Positions 18,968 to 30,055 of a DNA stretch of 64,000 nt are shown here, one piece after another; the stretch's first letter is position 1; the number at the start of each line of letters is the position of its first letter. The notes beneath the pieces are model-generated. The model was not told the origin of the DNA. It worked only from the letters and a program-made list of their open reading frames with translations, and made no database searches. The position numbers and the translations under genes were made by a program. Origin of the DNA: Inonotus obliquus. Lineage: Eukaryota > Basidiomycota > Agaricomycetes > Hymenochaetales > Hymenochaetaceae. The stretch spans positions 2,480,001-2,544,000 of the forward strand of contig JAJHTX010000005.1 in assembly GCA_032164295.1 (NCBI GenBank), in the 5' to 3' direction.

Positions 18968-20345
18968 TTAGCGACGATTAGCGATCAAAAGGCGTCTCTC
19001 GAATTCAGCGCACTCATGTACGATGCATTCGTTCATGAACATGAATGACTGAGGGCAGTGCAACCATTTGCATTTGTATGGCAAAGAATCCGACCTAGCG
19101 GGCGGAACCTGCCCTGGACGAAGGCGCATGTCAAACTTGCCGTCCAGAATTTCCAACACCGTGCGTGCTTCGAGGGTGATTCTCGGACGACCGTACATAA
19201 TGTCAAGAACCAGTCCGACGTGCCTCGCGTCTGGACGAGCACTTGGTTCCTGTTGCCAACAACGCTGGAGGAGCGCCCAGATCGCATCTGTGACATTCGG
19301 ATGATAAGGCCTCTTGGGTCGTTCTCCTCTCACAACGACCGCTGGCAGAACAGCGTAAGAATTCTTTATCTCAGCATACGGGTGGTCCCTAGTCAATAAC
19401 TACGTGGTGGAGGACTTGAATTTCTTGAATATATTTTGACGACTATTGACTACTCACCTCCAGGATTGTCATTGCAAAACCCCACACATCCGCAGCAGCT
19501 GTAGTACGTAAAGCCCGGTCCTCATAGATTGCCTTGAGCATCTCTTCGGCCATCCAGCGGTGCGATCCATACATGCTCTCCGTCGTGAACCCTCTGATAT
19601 CACAGATGCGAGAGAGCCCGAAATCAGCCACCAAGGCTTGACCGCCGTCGCTGATGAGTATGTTATTCTGCAGACGACGATGAGAAAACAATAATAGGAC
19701 CAATCAGCACAATCTACGCACTGCCTTGATGTCGCCATGAATAACCGGAGGTGAAGACGTGTGCAAAGCAAACAAAGCAGCTGCAACACCACACAACTGT
19801 GGATAACCTGAGTGAAATCTACTACGAGTATTCCAGAACAAAGCGTACAATTTGGAAACCATCAGCATCAAGATGTTTATGGATATAATTCCAGGCATCT
19901 CCATTGGTGCAGTAAGGCAGAACAATGCCCTTGAGAGGTTTGAAGCGTCCATCTGGGTTATCGCAGAGGCCTAAGTGATGCAGGATGTTTGGATGCAAGA
20001 CACGTCGTCCGGCTTTGACTTCACGTCCCCAGCGCTTTCAAGAGTCAATACTCATGACCAGCGGTATCGCAGTGGGCTACATACCTTGGCGAGCTTTCTA
20101 AGCCCACCATCATCCGTACTGTCTGGGTATGTGATGCTAGATACCTTTGGGAACTTCACGATCACGATGACCTGTCGGAGGGGAGGGTGAGCTGGCGGCG
20201 ACTACCCAATTTGGACCCATACCATTTCTGGACATCCTGCCGTTTTCGGCAATACCTGTAATTGCGCTTTGCGTATCACACCAAAACCACCTTCTGCGCA
20301 TGCGTTGTCGCCGATAAATACAAGATAATCAGTGAGATTCTCCAT
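18968..20345 (-). CDS. TKL-like protein kinase with Cys/His tail, copy B
   Basis: Six exons: 20345-20256, 20171-20085, 20034-19849, 19796-19722, 19667-19458, 19399-18968 (359 residues). Motifs: EGGFGVIRKA glycine loop, VIVIVKFPK with the ATP-anchoring Lys, HPNILHHLGLC, VLPYCTNGDAW, HGDIKANNIL (Gly for Arg of HRD), DFGLSR, RWMAEEM, DVWGFAMTILE and EPSARPDARHVG. The C-terminal tail again has C-x4-C-x9-C-x2-H-x-C in YKCKWLHCPQSFMFMNECIV-HEC. It is a paralog of copy A about 5.15 kb away with identical intron phases. Such kinases are expanded in agaricomycetes; the substrate is unknown. Intact by sequence. Confidence 0.87.
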
Positions 20346-20986
20346 AGACTGAAGGAAAGGTGGTAAGGGTAAGGGTACAGGGGTTGCACCGTCAATTCGA
20401 TTCGTGAGGACGGCAGTTTCCGACTATTGATGACCAATTGTGAGTTGCTTAGGTAAGAGATCAGAAAAAAATACAATAATAAACAAAAATACCTTGTGCT
20501 ACGACTAGTAAGTACTCTCTGATATACAAATGCTGACGCTGAGTGTTACCTGCTGCGACTTCAACGCTGAAAGTAGCTATGAACGCCCCCAACAATGGCT
20601 TTGTTATCTAACAATACTACTTCACTAATACCTCATTCGTTGTTGCATGCCGGGTTGCTTAGGTGCTTAGGATCCGTTTGCCAACATCCGGCCTTTCGCT
20701 CGCCTATCTTACCAGATCCCCAACGATGGTAGCGCATGGAATATCGAATAGATAGTTTCAACTCTGTGAAGGGGGCGCACAATGAATTCAGACAAAAAGG
20801 TGCGTTTATTGACCATGCATAGAACCAGCTATCCATTACTTCTAATTACACAATGCGAGCGCCACAAATTACCGACAGATAATACAACCTAATCACGCGT
20901 CCCCTTTCATGAGAACTTGGTAGACATCCGTCACCGGGAAGCATTTCGAAAGCGTACCACATCCCGCCGACAGAACGTGAAGTGGC
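20346..20986. other. Intergenic, copy B of the module
   Basis: 641 bp, carrying the counterpart of the copy A spacer (20800-20850). A small frame at 20893-21177 lies out of frame under the proline-rich gene and is not supported. Confidence 0.4.
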
Positions 20987-21538
20987 TTATAGCAGTCCCA
21001 AGAGTGCCCATGGGCGCCCACCACGTCGGGCTTTCCGTCGTTTAAGTTCGTTTCCAGGTCGGTGATCCGGGAAGTTCTCAAACTCCACCATCGTAGAATT
21101 GGCTTGTTGTGCCCCTTGAGGTAGAGGCGGTAGAGGACGATACTGTCGTCGCATATCCGGTTCCGATTTTTGCGCATGCTGAGGCAGCTTTGGGAGAGGT
21201 CTCGGATAGCCTTCGCGCATCGGCTGTGAGGGCGGTTGCTGTGGTTGTGTCGGTTGCGGCAACTTCGGGAGCGGTCGCCAATATCGTTCGGGCAACGGGT
21301 GTAGGAGCGGTCCCGACTGCTTTACCTGCAGCCGCTTCGACCCAGGCGGAGGTGGATTGCCGATGCGTGGGACGAAGGGTTTGTGCTTCTCCGGATAAAA
21401 AATAATCTCCTGAGCATCTCCTTCCTCGTGTCCGATACGGGGAACGTAGTTGCGGTTGGGCTTCCCGGAATAATAGACAATCGCCTGGGTGCCTTTGTCC
21501 CGCTTGTCCGCGAGTGACTCGGAGAAGTTTAAAGACAT
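20987..21538 (-). CDS. Proline-rich protein with repeated SH3-ligand-like motifs, copy B
   Basis: 183 residues, single exon. N-terminal MSLNFSESLADKRDKGTQ and two PRIG motifs resemble copy A. The middle carries RPLPKLPQ twice and RPLPPLPQ once, each fitting the class I SH3 ligand pattern [RK]xxPxxP, separated by Gln/Pro-rich linkers. Near the C-terminus is GNELKRRKARRG, shared with copy A. No catalytic domain; probably disordered. Sits between the kinase and RAI1 in the same orientation. An adaptor role is an inference from the motifs only. Confidence 0.6.
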   Translation of the reverse strand: MSLNFSESLADKRDKGTQAIVYYSGKPNRNYVPRIGHEEGDAQEIIFYPEKHKPFVPRIGNPPPPGSKRLQVKQSGPLLHPLPERYWRPLPKLPQPTQPQQPPSQPMREGYPRPLPKLPQHAQKSEPDMRRQYRPLPPLPQGAQQANSTMVEFENFPDHRPGNELKRRKARRGGRPWALLGLL

Positions 21539-21589
21539 TCTGTAGCTTAAATATAAGCCGAAACCCTTCGCAAAGTTGGGGAAGAAACG

Positions 21590-21812
21590 GACCTGGTATG
21601 TAGTTGTCGGTCGAAAATGGAAAGAACAAAAGAAGGTCGTGGAGTTAGTAGGACGCGCAGCGGCCTGTGCACGAATGGTGGTGAGGAATGCCGGACTCGG
21701 GAGACCATTGAGGGCTTACCTATGAAGAACGAGAAGTGGAAAGTAGGGATAGAGCAGAAAGGAGCGTACGTCTCGGGTATCGTATCCGAGAAGAGAGTTT
21801 GCGATGATTAAG
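21590..21812 (-). promoter_or_regulatory. Conserved leader of proline-rich gene B with inverted repeat
   Basis: Counterpart of 17170-17405. The inverted repeat is at 21772-21790 (CTCGGGTA TCG TATCCGAG). Conservation here looks higher than in the neighbouring coding sequence. Confidence 0.5.
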
Positions 21813-21966
21813 ACGGAAAGAGTGGAAAAGGAGGCCGATTTATATACCCCTTCAAGAGCCTGCGGCTTTAGGCCACGAAGCTTATATAACGGCGTGGCAC
21901 TAGCTTTGGCCATGCCTGCTTGGGGGCAAAAGTGCAAGCCACATGGGCTTCTTATGTTAATGATGG

Positions 21967-23584
21967 TCAATCGTCGCGCTCCGTGGCTGGGATCTCTTTC
22001 TCGAGACCTTCGTCCTCCTTCGCCTTGCTTGTTACTTTGTCCCAGTAACGGCGGGGAAGAAATCCAACACGATCCTCCCCGTTGCGAACATCGGCCACGG
22101 CGAAATCATCAAGTAAAGCCACCTCTGCGCCTCTACCAGGGTGAAATGTGACCCTCCAGACACGTTCTTCCTTTGGCTGGTGGCCCCATTCCTGGGAAGC
22201 CTCTGTGGCGCCTTGTATTTTTGATGGGGGACTATCGCTCTGTCTCACCGGACTCCGTCTTTGGTCCCAGTCTCGAATTGTGGCTCGAAGGAAGGTAAGG
22301 AACTGAGCGCCCCATTGTAGACAGAGATTCGGATCCCAAGCACCAGGTTTTCCACGGATAAGCCTCGGTATCTGGACCGTTTTGAAAGATTGTAGGTTTG
22401 CAAGACGTCCTGCAGGTGTCCTGAATCCGACTTTGATTTCCTGAAGAATTAGTTGAGTGATCGTCAAAGATCTGGTTTGTCCTGTTGGTACGAACCGGAA
22501 CACCCAATAGAAAGGATTGAAAGTAAAACTTGAGAAGTTTTCTGGGAAATTGAAGTCAGTAATGAGATTGATGTCAGGATCTAACCCACTCACTTTTCGA
22601 ATCTTATTCCGTCCTGTGGATTCCGGTCTCGAATGACCATCGAGGTTTTCAGTTCGACATAGGTATTTGGCTGTCCAGTGTATTTGCCTGAGGAAGCTTG
22701 TTAGAAGTGTTCCGGATCAGTCAAGCAAAAAGTAGACCAGACCTTCGACACAGTCAACTTCACCACCTATTATGAGTCTAATATTGTTAAGCTTGGTCTT
22801 TGCAATGCTACACCACTGAATATTGGTGTTTACATTCCCGCTCCACCCATTGGGTAGTTTATCAGGGTCGTGTCTTGCGTCTGGAGTTGAAGCTGTGCAG
22901 TACGACTCGAAAGCGTAGCCGTAGTACGACTGAAGGCGATTGCGAGGTGTCATATTCTCTCTACTCGTACATGAGTGGCATGAATTATTCATACCGTTGA
23001 CGACTTACTTTTCTTTCAATTTGGCATCATCGATATGTTCTTCAAAATACAATGTATCATCCACACACATGACATTGAGAGTCCAGCTCTCTCTGTCTTC
23101 GTAAGGGGCTGTCAATATTCTCTCTCGCATTTAGTATCAATACAAAATTCAGATGAACTTCAAGGACGTCTCACTTTGTCATCACGCCTCTCCACGAGAT
23201 CACATTGGCTCTATTCCTCTCGGAAACCACCTCATCCCTCAAGCAAGCTGTGAGCAAACCATCCAATCGTCCTCTCTCTTCCGGTCTTTTGATCCAATGT
23301 TCGTACGCGTAGTTGAGATCTGCATTAAACGGAGGTTGCACATAATATTTCATAGAGGAGTTCGTGAACTCGAGCTCCCGAGAAGGGGTATAAGAAAAAG
23401 TGATAAGCTGGTTTGGATATTGAAACGTGGGTGTTGGTCCTTGAGACGAGTTCGCTGGATAGCTAATTCGGAGTGGTACAGTTGAATCATCCGGTTCTCC
23501 CGCGTCTAATCGCCTCCTGGAGACTGGTGGTGTATCTTGTGCATCGACTTGCAGTTGGTCCAACTGGCGCTTCCTGGTGCTCAT
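21967..23584 (-). CDS. RAI1: Decapping/pyrophosphohydrolase Rai1 (DXO family)
   Basis: Exons 23584-23175, 23119-23009, 22960-22743, 22687-22594, 22541-22496, 22440-21967; 450 residues. Rai1/DXO enzymes remove incomplete or unmethylated caps and, in yeast, stabilise the nuclear exonuclease Rat1. Family blocks in order: FQYPNQLITFSYTP, ADLNYAYEHWIKRPEERGRLDGLL, VISWRGVMTKILTAPYE, LYFEEHI, YYGYAFESYCT, the metal-binding GGEVDC, TYVELKTS (E-x-K), KLLKFYFQSFLLGVPEIKVGFR and IPRLIRGKPGAWDPNLCLQW. Acidic and lysine active-site residues are present. The tail after FLRATIRD is longer than in yeast and charged. Start at 23584 precedes the RKRQLDQLQVD block also seen in the relic copy; an upstream in-frame ATG at 23650 is possible. 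Confidence 0.92.
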
Positions 23585-23721
23585 GGCAGCTAGAGTCAAT
23601 ACAATTTGAACTTGACGCGACGAAAAACGGCGAGAAATCATGATGGTCACGCGTTCTGCGAGCCTTTCTTCAAAACGATCGTCGACTCAAAGCCCTAGCT
23701 CAGGCTTGTCTTTCACCCTCC

Positions 23722-26489
23722 ATGTCGCGTGTACCACGTCCAGCTGTCTCTAATGGCAATTTACGTACACAGTACCGCGCTCCCGCGGCATTGACCCCAA
23801 GGACCAGGAAGGTTTCTTCACCAGCCAACCCTAGCTCGACTCCTAGACTTCGTCCACCAACTGCTTCTCCCGTCAAATCGAGGCCAACATCTCCGAGTAA
23901 ACATGTTGAGGAGAAAACTGAACCACCAAAGCCGAAGTTGAGTCTAAAGGAGCAGATCGCACTAAGGAGGGCAGAAGCGAAAAAGGCACAAGAGAAGAGC
24001 AATGGGTCGTTTCTGAATGATAGTCCAGATCTAACACACATAAACGTACAAAAAGCAGACGAGGATGTGGTCGAGATAGGCAGATGGGGGGTGCGAGAAA
24101 CTATCGAGCGTGCCCGGAATACAGGTCTGTAAGTTTAGTGTCAATGATTGGAGATAGTAACTTTATTGACACTTGGCCTTTCAGGCAATCTCAATCTTTC
24201 TTCCCGATCTCTACCATGCATTCCATCATGTTTATTCGAGATCCACCTTTCTGTGAAGCCCGGGCCGCTTGACTCAGTCACTGAACCTGATTATCCTGCC
24301 GACAATACACCCAAACGGAACAGACCGAATAGACAACAAGCGTCATGGTTTGAAGCACAGGACCTTGTAGTTCTAAAAGCACGAACCAACGAAATAGTTG
24401 CTCTCCAGCCCGAACTGGCGCTTTTCGGTAGTCTGAAGGTCCTAGATGTGAGCTACTCCATGTTTCCACTTTTCTCCAGCTCTTTATCATAATGTTCAAG
24501 TAGCTTCACAGCAACCGATTGACAACGTTGCCCGCATCGCTAGCTATACTGGCCTCACTGACAAACCTGGATGTGTCGAATAACAACTTGACGGAGATAC
24601 CTCCAGCCTTGTTCTCGCTTCCGGCTCTTGCAACCCTCAACGTTTCATATAACCAATTGACGTCTTTACCGTTTTCACGATTTAACGATCCTTTACAACT
24701 TCCGAAGTCTCTCAGTATTGTCGGATTTTACCAGCCTGAAGTCAGCCGAGCTGTTGAACCACTTCCGAACTTGTATGCGTTCGACGTTGGGCACAACAAG
24801 TTGACTGCGGAAGCTATCGATGCCTCGCATCTGCCACGTGGAATTACCCGTGTCACACTGTCCCACAACCCTCTCGGGCCCTCGCGGAATCTTATTTCGG
24901 CCCTTGCGAAGCTCGACCATCTTCAAGAGGCGATCTTGGATCATGCATCAATCAAGGACGAGTCTCTCTTGGAGCCCGCCGAAGGCAGCTTTCCAAAGTT
25001 GCAAATACTGAATCTCACCGAGACTCAAGTCACAGAAGGAGCTATACGGTCGTACTTTGCGAATTCTTCGCGGAGTGGTGCGCTGAATTTCGAGCCGTCA
25101 ACGAACCCTCCGAGTCCTGGCGAGCTGCGAGTGTCAGTTGGGAAGAAAATTATCAAAGAAACCTGGGAGATCGAGGCAGAACAGCGATACCTAAAGAAAA
25201 AGAAGAGCACAGTTAACATAAGCGCTAAGAAGGATGAAGAGCCAAAGGAAGTAGTAAAGGATCCTTGGGAAGTGGAGGCTGAACAGGGACTGGCAACAGA
25301 GGGAGGACGCAGACGAGCCCGTGTGGCTCAAGCTGCAGTCGCAGCGACAACCTCATCCACTTCGTCACCCAAACCGCGAACACCGATACCTCCCAAGACA
25401 GATCCCCCCAAGCCTGTTGAAAAGGAAGAATGGGAGATCGAAGCAGAGCAAGGTCTATTAACGGAAGGCGGTCGACGACGTTTAAGAGCTCAACAAGCAG
25501 CCTCCGCGGCAAAAGTGACAGTCGAGAGACCGCGCAAGTTGAGTTCACCAAGCAGTTCTTCCTCCCTTTCAAGTTCAAAATACTATTCTGCATCGACTTT
25601 GACGTTGACACTACCACCATCCGCACCGCCTAATCGCTCTCACGTTCGAGCATTTTCAACTCTTGCTATGCCGCAGAACGATAGAAACGCCGAGGATTTA
25701 CTCGTTCCTGTGCCGACCTTACCTCTTTCGGCGATAATGAAACAAGAATTTGCTGCAAAGCTTCAAGTGCTGACTCTCAGCAGTCGTCGCGCAGATCCAA
25801 CTTTCAGTTTCCCTTCCGCCTCATCTCTATCGTCTGCACAGACATCTGGAGGCATTCTTCCTCGTTTAAACGAGCTCATCCTTGATGGGTGCTCCCTAGG
25901 GAGCATGGTCTCAGTAACGCACGAATCAGACGAAAGCGACGTGGCAACGATTCAGAAACGTGGCCTACTCGAAGTCATCGCAGAGACCTTTCCATGGCTC
26001 ACTGTCCTGGACCTCTCGTATAACAACATAACATCCGACGGAATATCTCCGAGTGTTATAGAGCATCTCCTGGTTCCTTCCGAAGGTAGGAAAGGACTGA
26101 AAGTTTTGCGCTTGAGAGGGAATAAGTTAGTTTCGCTCGAAGCGTTTGAGCAGGTCGCTGGACTGTTTCGTGGGAATAGACAAGTTTCAGAATGGGGATT
26201 TGAAGAGCTGGATGTTCGTGACAATGAGATTTCGAAACTCCCACCTTTGCTTGGGTTGATTCCGATGGACGTTTGTTTGGTAGATGGGAATCTGTAAGTT
26301 GGTTTTCTTCGTCAGCTTCACACTCGTTACGACTAACCGTTTATCATCTAGGTTCCGAGTGCCACCCAGGAAAGTTTGGGAAAGGGAAGGTAAGAGATGC
26401 ACAACTAGGTTCACAACAAACGTTGCCTGACTCTCCTACCACCAGGGACGAAAGGGCTTCTCAGTTGGCTGCGTGGACGCATCGAGTAA
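23722..26489 (+). CDS. Leucine-rich-repeat protein, LRRC40-like
   Basis: Exons 23722-24124, 24185-24447, 24504-26293, 26353-26390, 26446-26489; 845 residues. The N-terminus is basic and low complexity, with a KLSLKEQIALRRAEAKKAQ helix. LRRs run through exons 2-3 (LDLHSNRLTTLPASLA, LDVSNNNLTEIPPALF, LNVSYNQLTSLP) and resume near the end (LDLSYNNITSDG, LRLRGNKLVSLEAF, LDVRDNEISKLPP). Between the LRR blocks is a long Ser/Pro/Lys-rich linker with three copies of a W-E-(I/V)-E-A-E-Q motif, two followed by TEGGRRR. The final exon gives FRVPPRKVWEREGTKGLLSWLRGRIE. Probably cytosolic protein-protein interaction; the partner is unknown. Head-to-head with RAI1 (about 140 bp apart), suggesting a shared promoter. 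Confidence 0.88.
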
Positions 26490-26660
26490 TGCCAATGATC
26501 TATTGTCTCGTCCATGGATCTAGATAACATGGGACTTGTAGAAGAGTGGTGATATACAGGTAAAGCTAAACAGGAATACATGTAGAACTGCAAGAATGAA
26601 GGTTGCCTATGACTTAAAATAGTGATGCGATGTAGTGGACTACTGTGTCAGAATACAGTG

Positions 26661-29327
26661 TTATCTCCTTCCATTTGCTCCGTTACTCGGGATTTTCTGT
26701 ATCTCTTCAATGTCAGACTCCTCATCGGCGTCTTCCTCTTCGTTTTCTTCACTGCTCTGAGGTTCATGCTTGTGGAAAGTCTGCTCGATCCACATGGTGT
26801 GATATAACCCGTTTTTCTCGAGCAGTCCTTGATGAGTACCTTGCTCGACGATCTCTCCATGGCTAAAGACGAGGATGAGGTCGGCTTCGACGACAGTACG
26901 TAACCTATGCATTGCAGAGATGTTAATGGGCGGAACCAGCAAGAATGAAGATTGTGACGAACCGATGGGCTATGAAGATACTGGTACGACCTTTGTCCAG
27001 GAGGATGCTATTGATGTTCCTCATCAGTTCTATCTCTGTGCGTGCATCAAGAGCGGAAGTCTGCAGAGATTACTGTCAGCATTTTCTTTCTGAGGAAGGC
27101 AGAGACTATAGCATACAGCTTCATCAAAGAAAAGAATCGGAGGATCCTTCAAAAGCACTCGTGCAACAGCCAAGCGCTGTTTCTCACCACCCGAAATCAT
27201 CAATCCACGTTCCCCGACTGTAGTCTTATACCCTTCAGGTAATCGACTAATCGTCTCATGAACATGAGCCCTCTTCGCCGCCTCAATAACTTCCTCATCA
27301 CTAGCATCGATCCTCCCATACCGAATGTTATGCATAATATCCGCATGGAACATTGGTGTATCTTGTGGCACTACACCAATCGCCTTACGCAAACTATCAA
27401 GTTTGAGATCGTGGATATCTTGATCGTCGATTAAGATTCGTCCAGAAGCGGGATCGTAGAAACGGAATAGTAAACGGAAGACGGTTGATTTGCCGCACCC
27501 GGATGGACCAACGAGTGCGACTTTTTTGCCGGCTGGGATGGCGAAGGAAAGGTTTCGGAAGATCGGCCGATCGGGGTGGTACCCGAAGTTGACGTTTTCG
27601 AAGCGGATTGAGCCGCCTTTGAGTGCGAGTGGCTTCGCATCTGGTCTGTCCTGCAGAAAATCATTATTTCAGTTCACGTTTTCTGAGCCAAGTAGCTAGC
27701 AGACGCACAGGAGGCGGGGTATGCCGTGTCTGGAGGTTGAATAACACCTCCATATCTAGCAAACTCTGTCGCATCTCTCGATAAATCGTTCCGAGGAAGT
27801 TGAGGGGTAAGGAGAGCTGGAATACAAGTTGGTTGACCATAACCAAATCACCAATCGTCATCGTGCCATTGATGACTCCTTGCGCAGCCATGACCATCAT
27901 GAGCGTGAGAGCGCTGGAGTAAATCGCGTTTTGCCCAGAGTTCAAGAATGCCAGTGACGTGGAAATCTTTACGGATTGCTTCTCGTATTCCGCAAGGTGC
28001 TTATCGTACTGCGAGATTTCAAATTTCTCATTATTGAAGTTCTGTGCTTGGAATTAGCGAGGCATTTCAATGTTGAGCTGATATTTTGACCACCTTCACT
28101 GCTTCAAAGTTGATGAGCGAGTCAACTGCAACTGTCGCGGCCCTATTGTCGGCCTTATTGGCATCACGACGGAACTTGGTTCTGCAGAGGCAGATTGTTA
28201 CCGGAGTAATCAGCATTAGAGATGTTCTTACCTCCATGACGTCGTGCGAACGGTGAACCATGTGTATGCGATCATGGTACCCATGGTGACTGCGGCGAAA
28301 TCCCATCCGAACTTATATGTCTATAAGAGCGATCGGTAACCTGCCTTGCTTAAACTACTATGGAAGGCGAAGACTGACCAGAATTCCGCAAACCATTGAG
28401 ATTTCGAGAGCAGTCGGGACTATACGAAAGAGTACTGCCTGTAAAATGAACGTAATACCCCTAAGAGGGATGAGTAAGTTGAACACAGAGGAAAATTTTC
28501 GACCTACTTAGTGCCACGATCTATGGCCCGTGTCAAACCACCCGTCTGCCTGGAGAGATGGAATTTGAGATCCAGGTTCAAAAGATGCTCGAATGTCTCT
28601 CTCGCAACCCTCCGCACCGCCTTTTGGCCCACGCTGGCGAAAACAGCATTAAGCATTTCTGTGAATAGTGTTGCTCCCACCCGCGCGGCTCCGTCTGCAT
28701 AGTATAGTCAGATTCCCTCGTGTTTTAGGTTGACGACGATAACAAACGAACATCCCAGAATTAATGCGCCGCATATTGCCCATATTGTATTGTCTGCGGT
28801 TATCGGAATGTTCAGAGAGTCGATGATATCCTTGAATATTAATGGAACTTGAACATTCAACACCTGACACAGCTCAGCATCACGGATGATTAAACATTAA
28901 CTTTACGTACCTTGCCCCCTACCAAAAGAGCGAACCCAAGCAACACTCTGCCCCGCACGTTCCAATCACCAGGAGGCCAAATATGTATGAGTAATCTTTT
29001 GATAATTGCCCAGTCTTTCCTTCGTTGCTGTGCATTAGTAAGATGCTCTTCTGCGCTCAAGTCTTTCGCAGTCTTTGACGCGTCACTCGAATGTCGCGGT
29101 TTGGCTCCCGACTTCTCCTTAGCTACAAGTTTTTTGTCGGAGCCTGCGAGATGCGCAGAGTCACGCACGGAGATAAAGCGGTTGTGTATACGTGTTGAGG
29201 GAATTAACACTTGAAGAGATACACGTCGAGAGCGTGCTAGAGCATTATATGAGCGCGAAGCGCAGCCAGTAGCAAGACGACTTGACGGGAGCGACCTCAG
29301 CATAACAGGGCGCACGGCATTGAGCAT
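26661..29327 (-). CDS. ATM1: Mitochondrial iron-sulfur cluster ABC exporter Atm1
   Basis: Ten exons (29327-28911, 28863-28752, 28694-28508, 28460-28379, 28320-28232, 28181-28094, 28041-27709, 27650-27117, 27060-26963, 26904-26661); 727 residues. Atm1 is a half-size ABC transporter of the inner mitochondrial membrane exporting a glutathione-linked sulfur compound for cytosolic Fe-S assembly. The N-terminus is Arg/Ser-rich like a presequence. The membrane domain includes the family stretch [24 protein letters not shown]. The nucleotide-binding domain has Walker [10 protein letters not shown], the Q-loop VPQD, signature MISGGEKQR, Walker B ILFFDEATSALD and the switch His in IFIAHRLRT. An acidic tail ([15 protein letters not shown]) follows. 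All phases agree. Intact. Confidence 0.95.
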
Positions 29328-30055
29328 TCCAACGCCGTGGCGTAAGAGCTACTGCAAGAATGACGAGTCTTTCTAGCTTCGGGCCCAAGTCGAAGAGAAG
29401 AGACAAGAATGGGAGAACACTGAGCACGCGCTCGCGCAATTTCTTGCGTGCTCCGCTAATCTTATCTAGCCCCGATATAGCAATAGTTCTACACGTGACG
29501 GCCTATTAAATTTTTCCCGACTTTTGTTCGATTTTCTCTTCCTTCCTCAGTCAACTGGTCTTCCATGGCTTTGAACAACAATGAGGTGTCTGTATCAAAC
29601 ATAGTCTCCAGTGACCTATTCTTCGACTCGATACTCCCTATGCTATGAACTTCGACTAGCATGGATACCCGAGGCTTCGGCTGGCCCGTTCGAAATGATT
29701 AATCTACAAGTACTCTGACTAGAAGTACTCTTCTCGTTCCCTACAGTCGACAGATGTATCGGAGGTGATGGTCATCGATGCAGTCGGCGAACCCATCCCG
29801 TCCGTGATTCTCCACTCCTAATATTCCTAATTATATCCCCTGTCGCTTAGCGCGTGCTTCGGGAATATGTTTCAAATTCAAGTTATTCTACCGAATGTCG
29901 CGAGGCATGCTTATCCCGAAAAACACGAATACTAATATGATAATTGGGAGCCTACAAAAGCCTAGATGCGCGTAAAATCTTCATAAAACCAGAAGATCAC
30001 GCTGATTCGCCACGTCCTCTCTCTCTCCACCCCATTCCTTTAGCATCTCAATATA
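29328..30055. other. Divergent promoter region ATM1 / GH131
   Basis: 728 bp between divergent starts. Only short unrelated frames. Confidence 0.4.

Noticed and set aside
21109..21405. Ala/Val-rich 98-codon frame on plus
   Set aside because: Antisense shadow of the proline-rich gene B.
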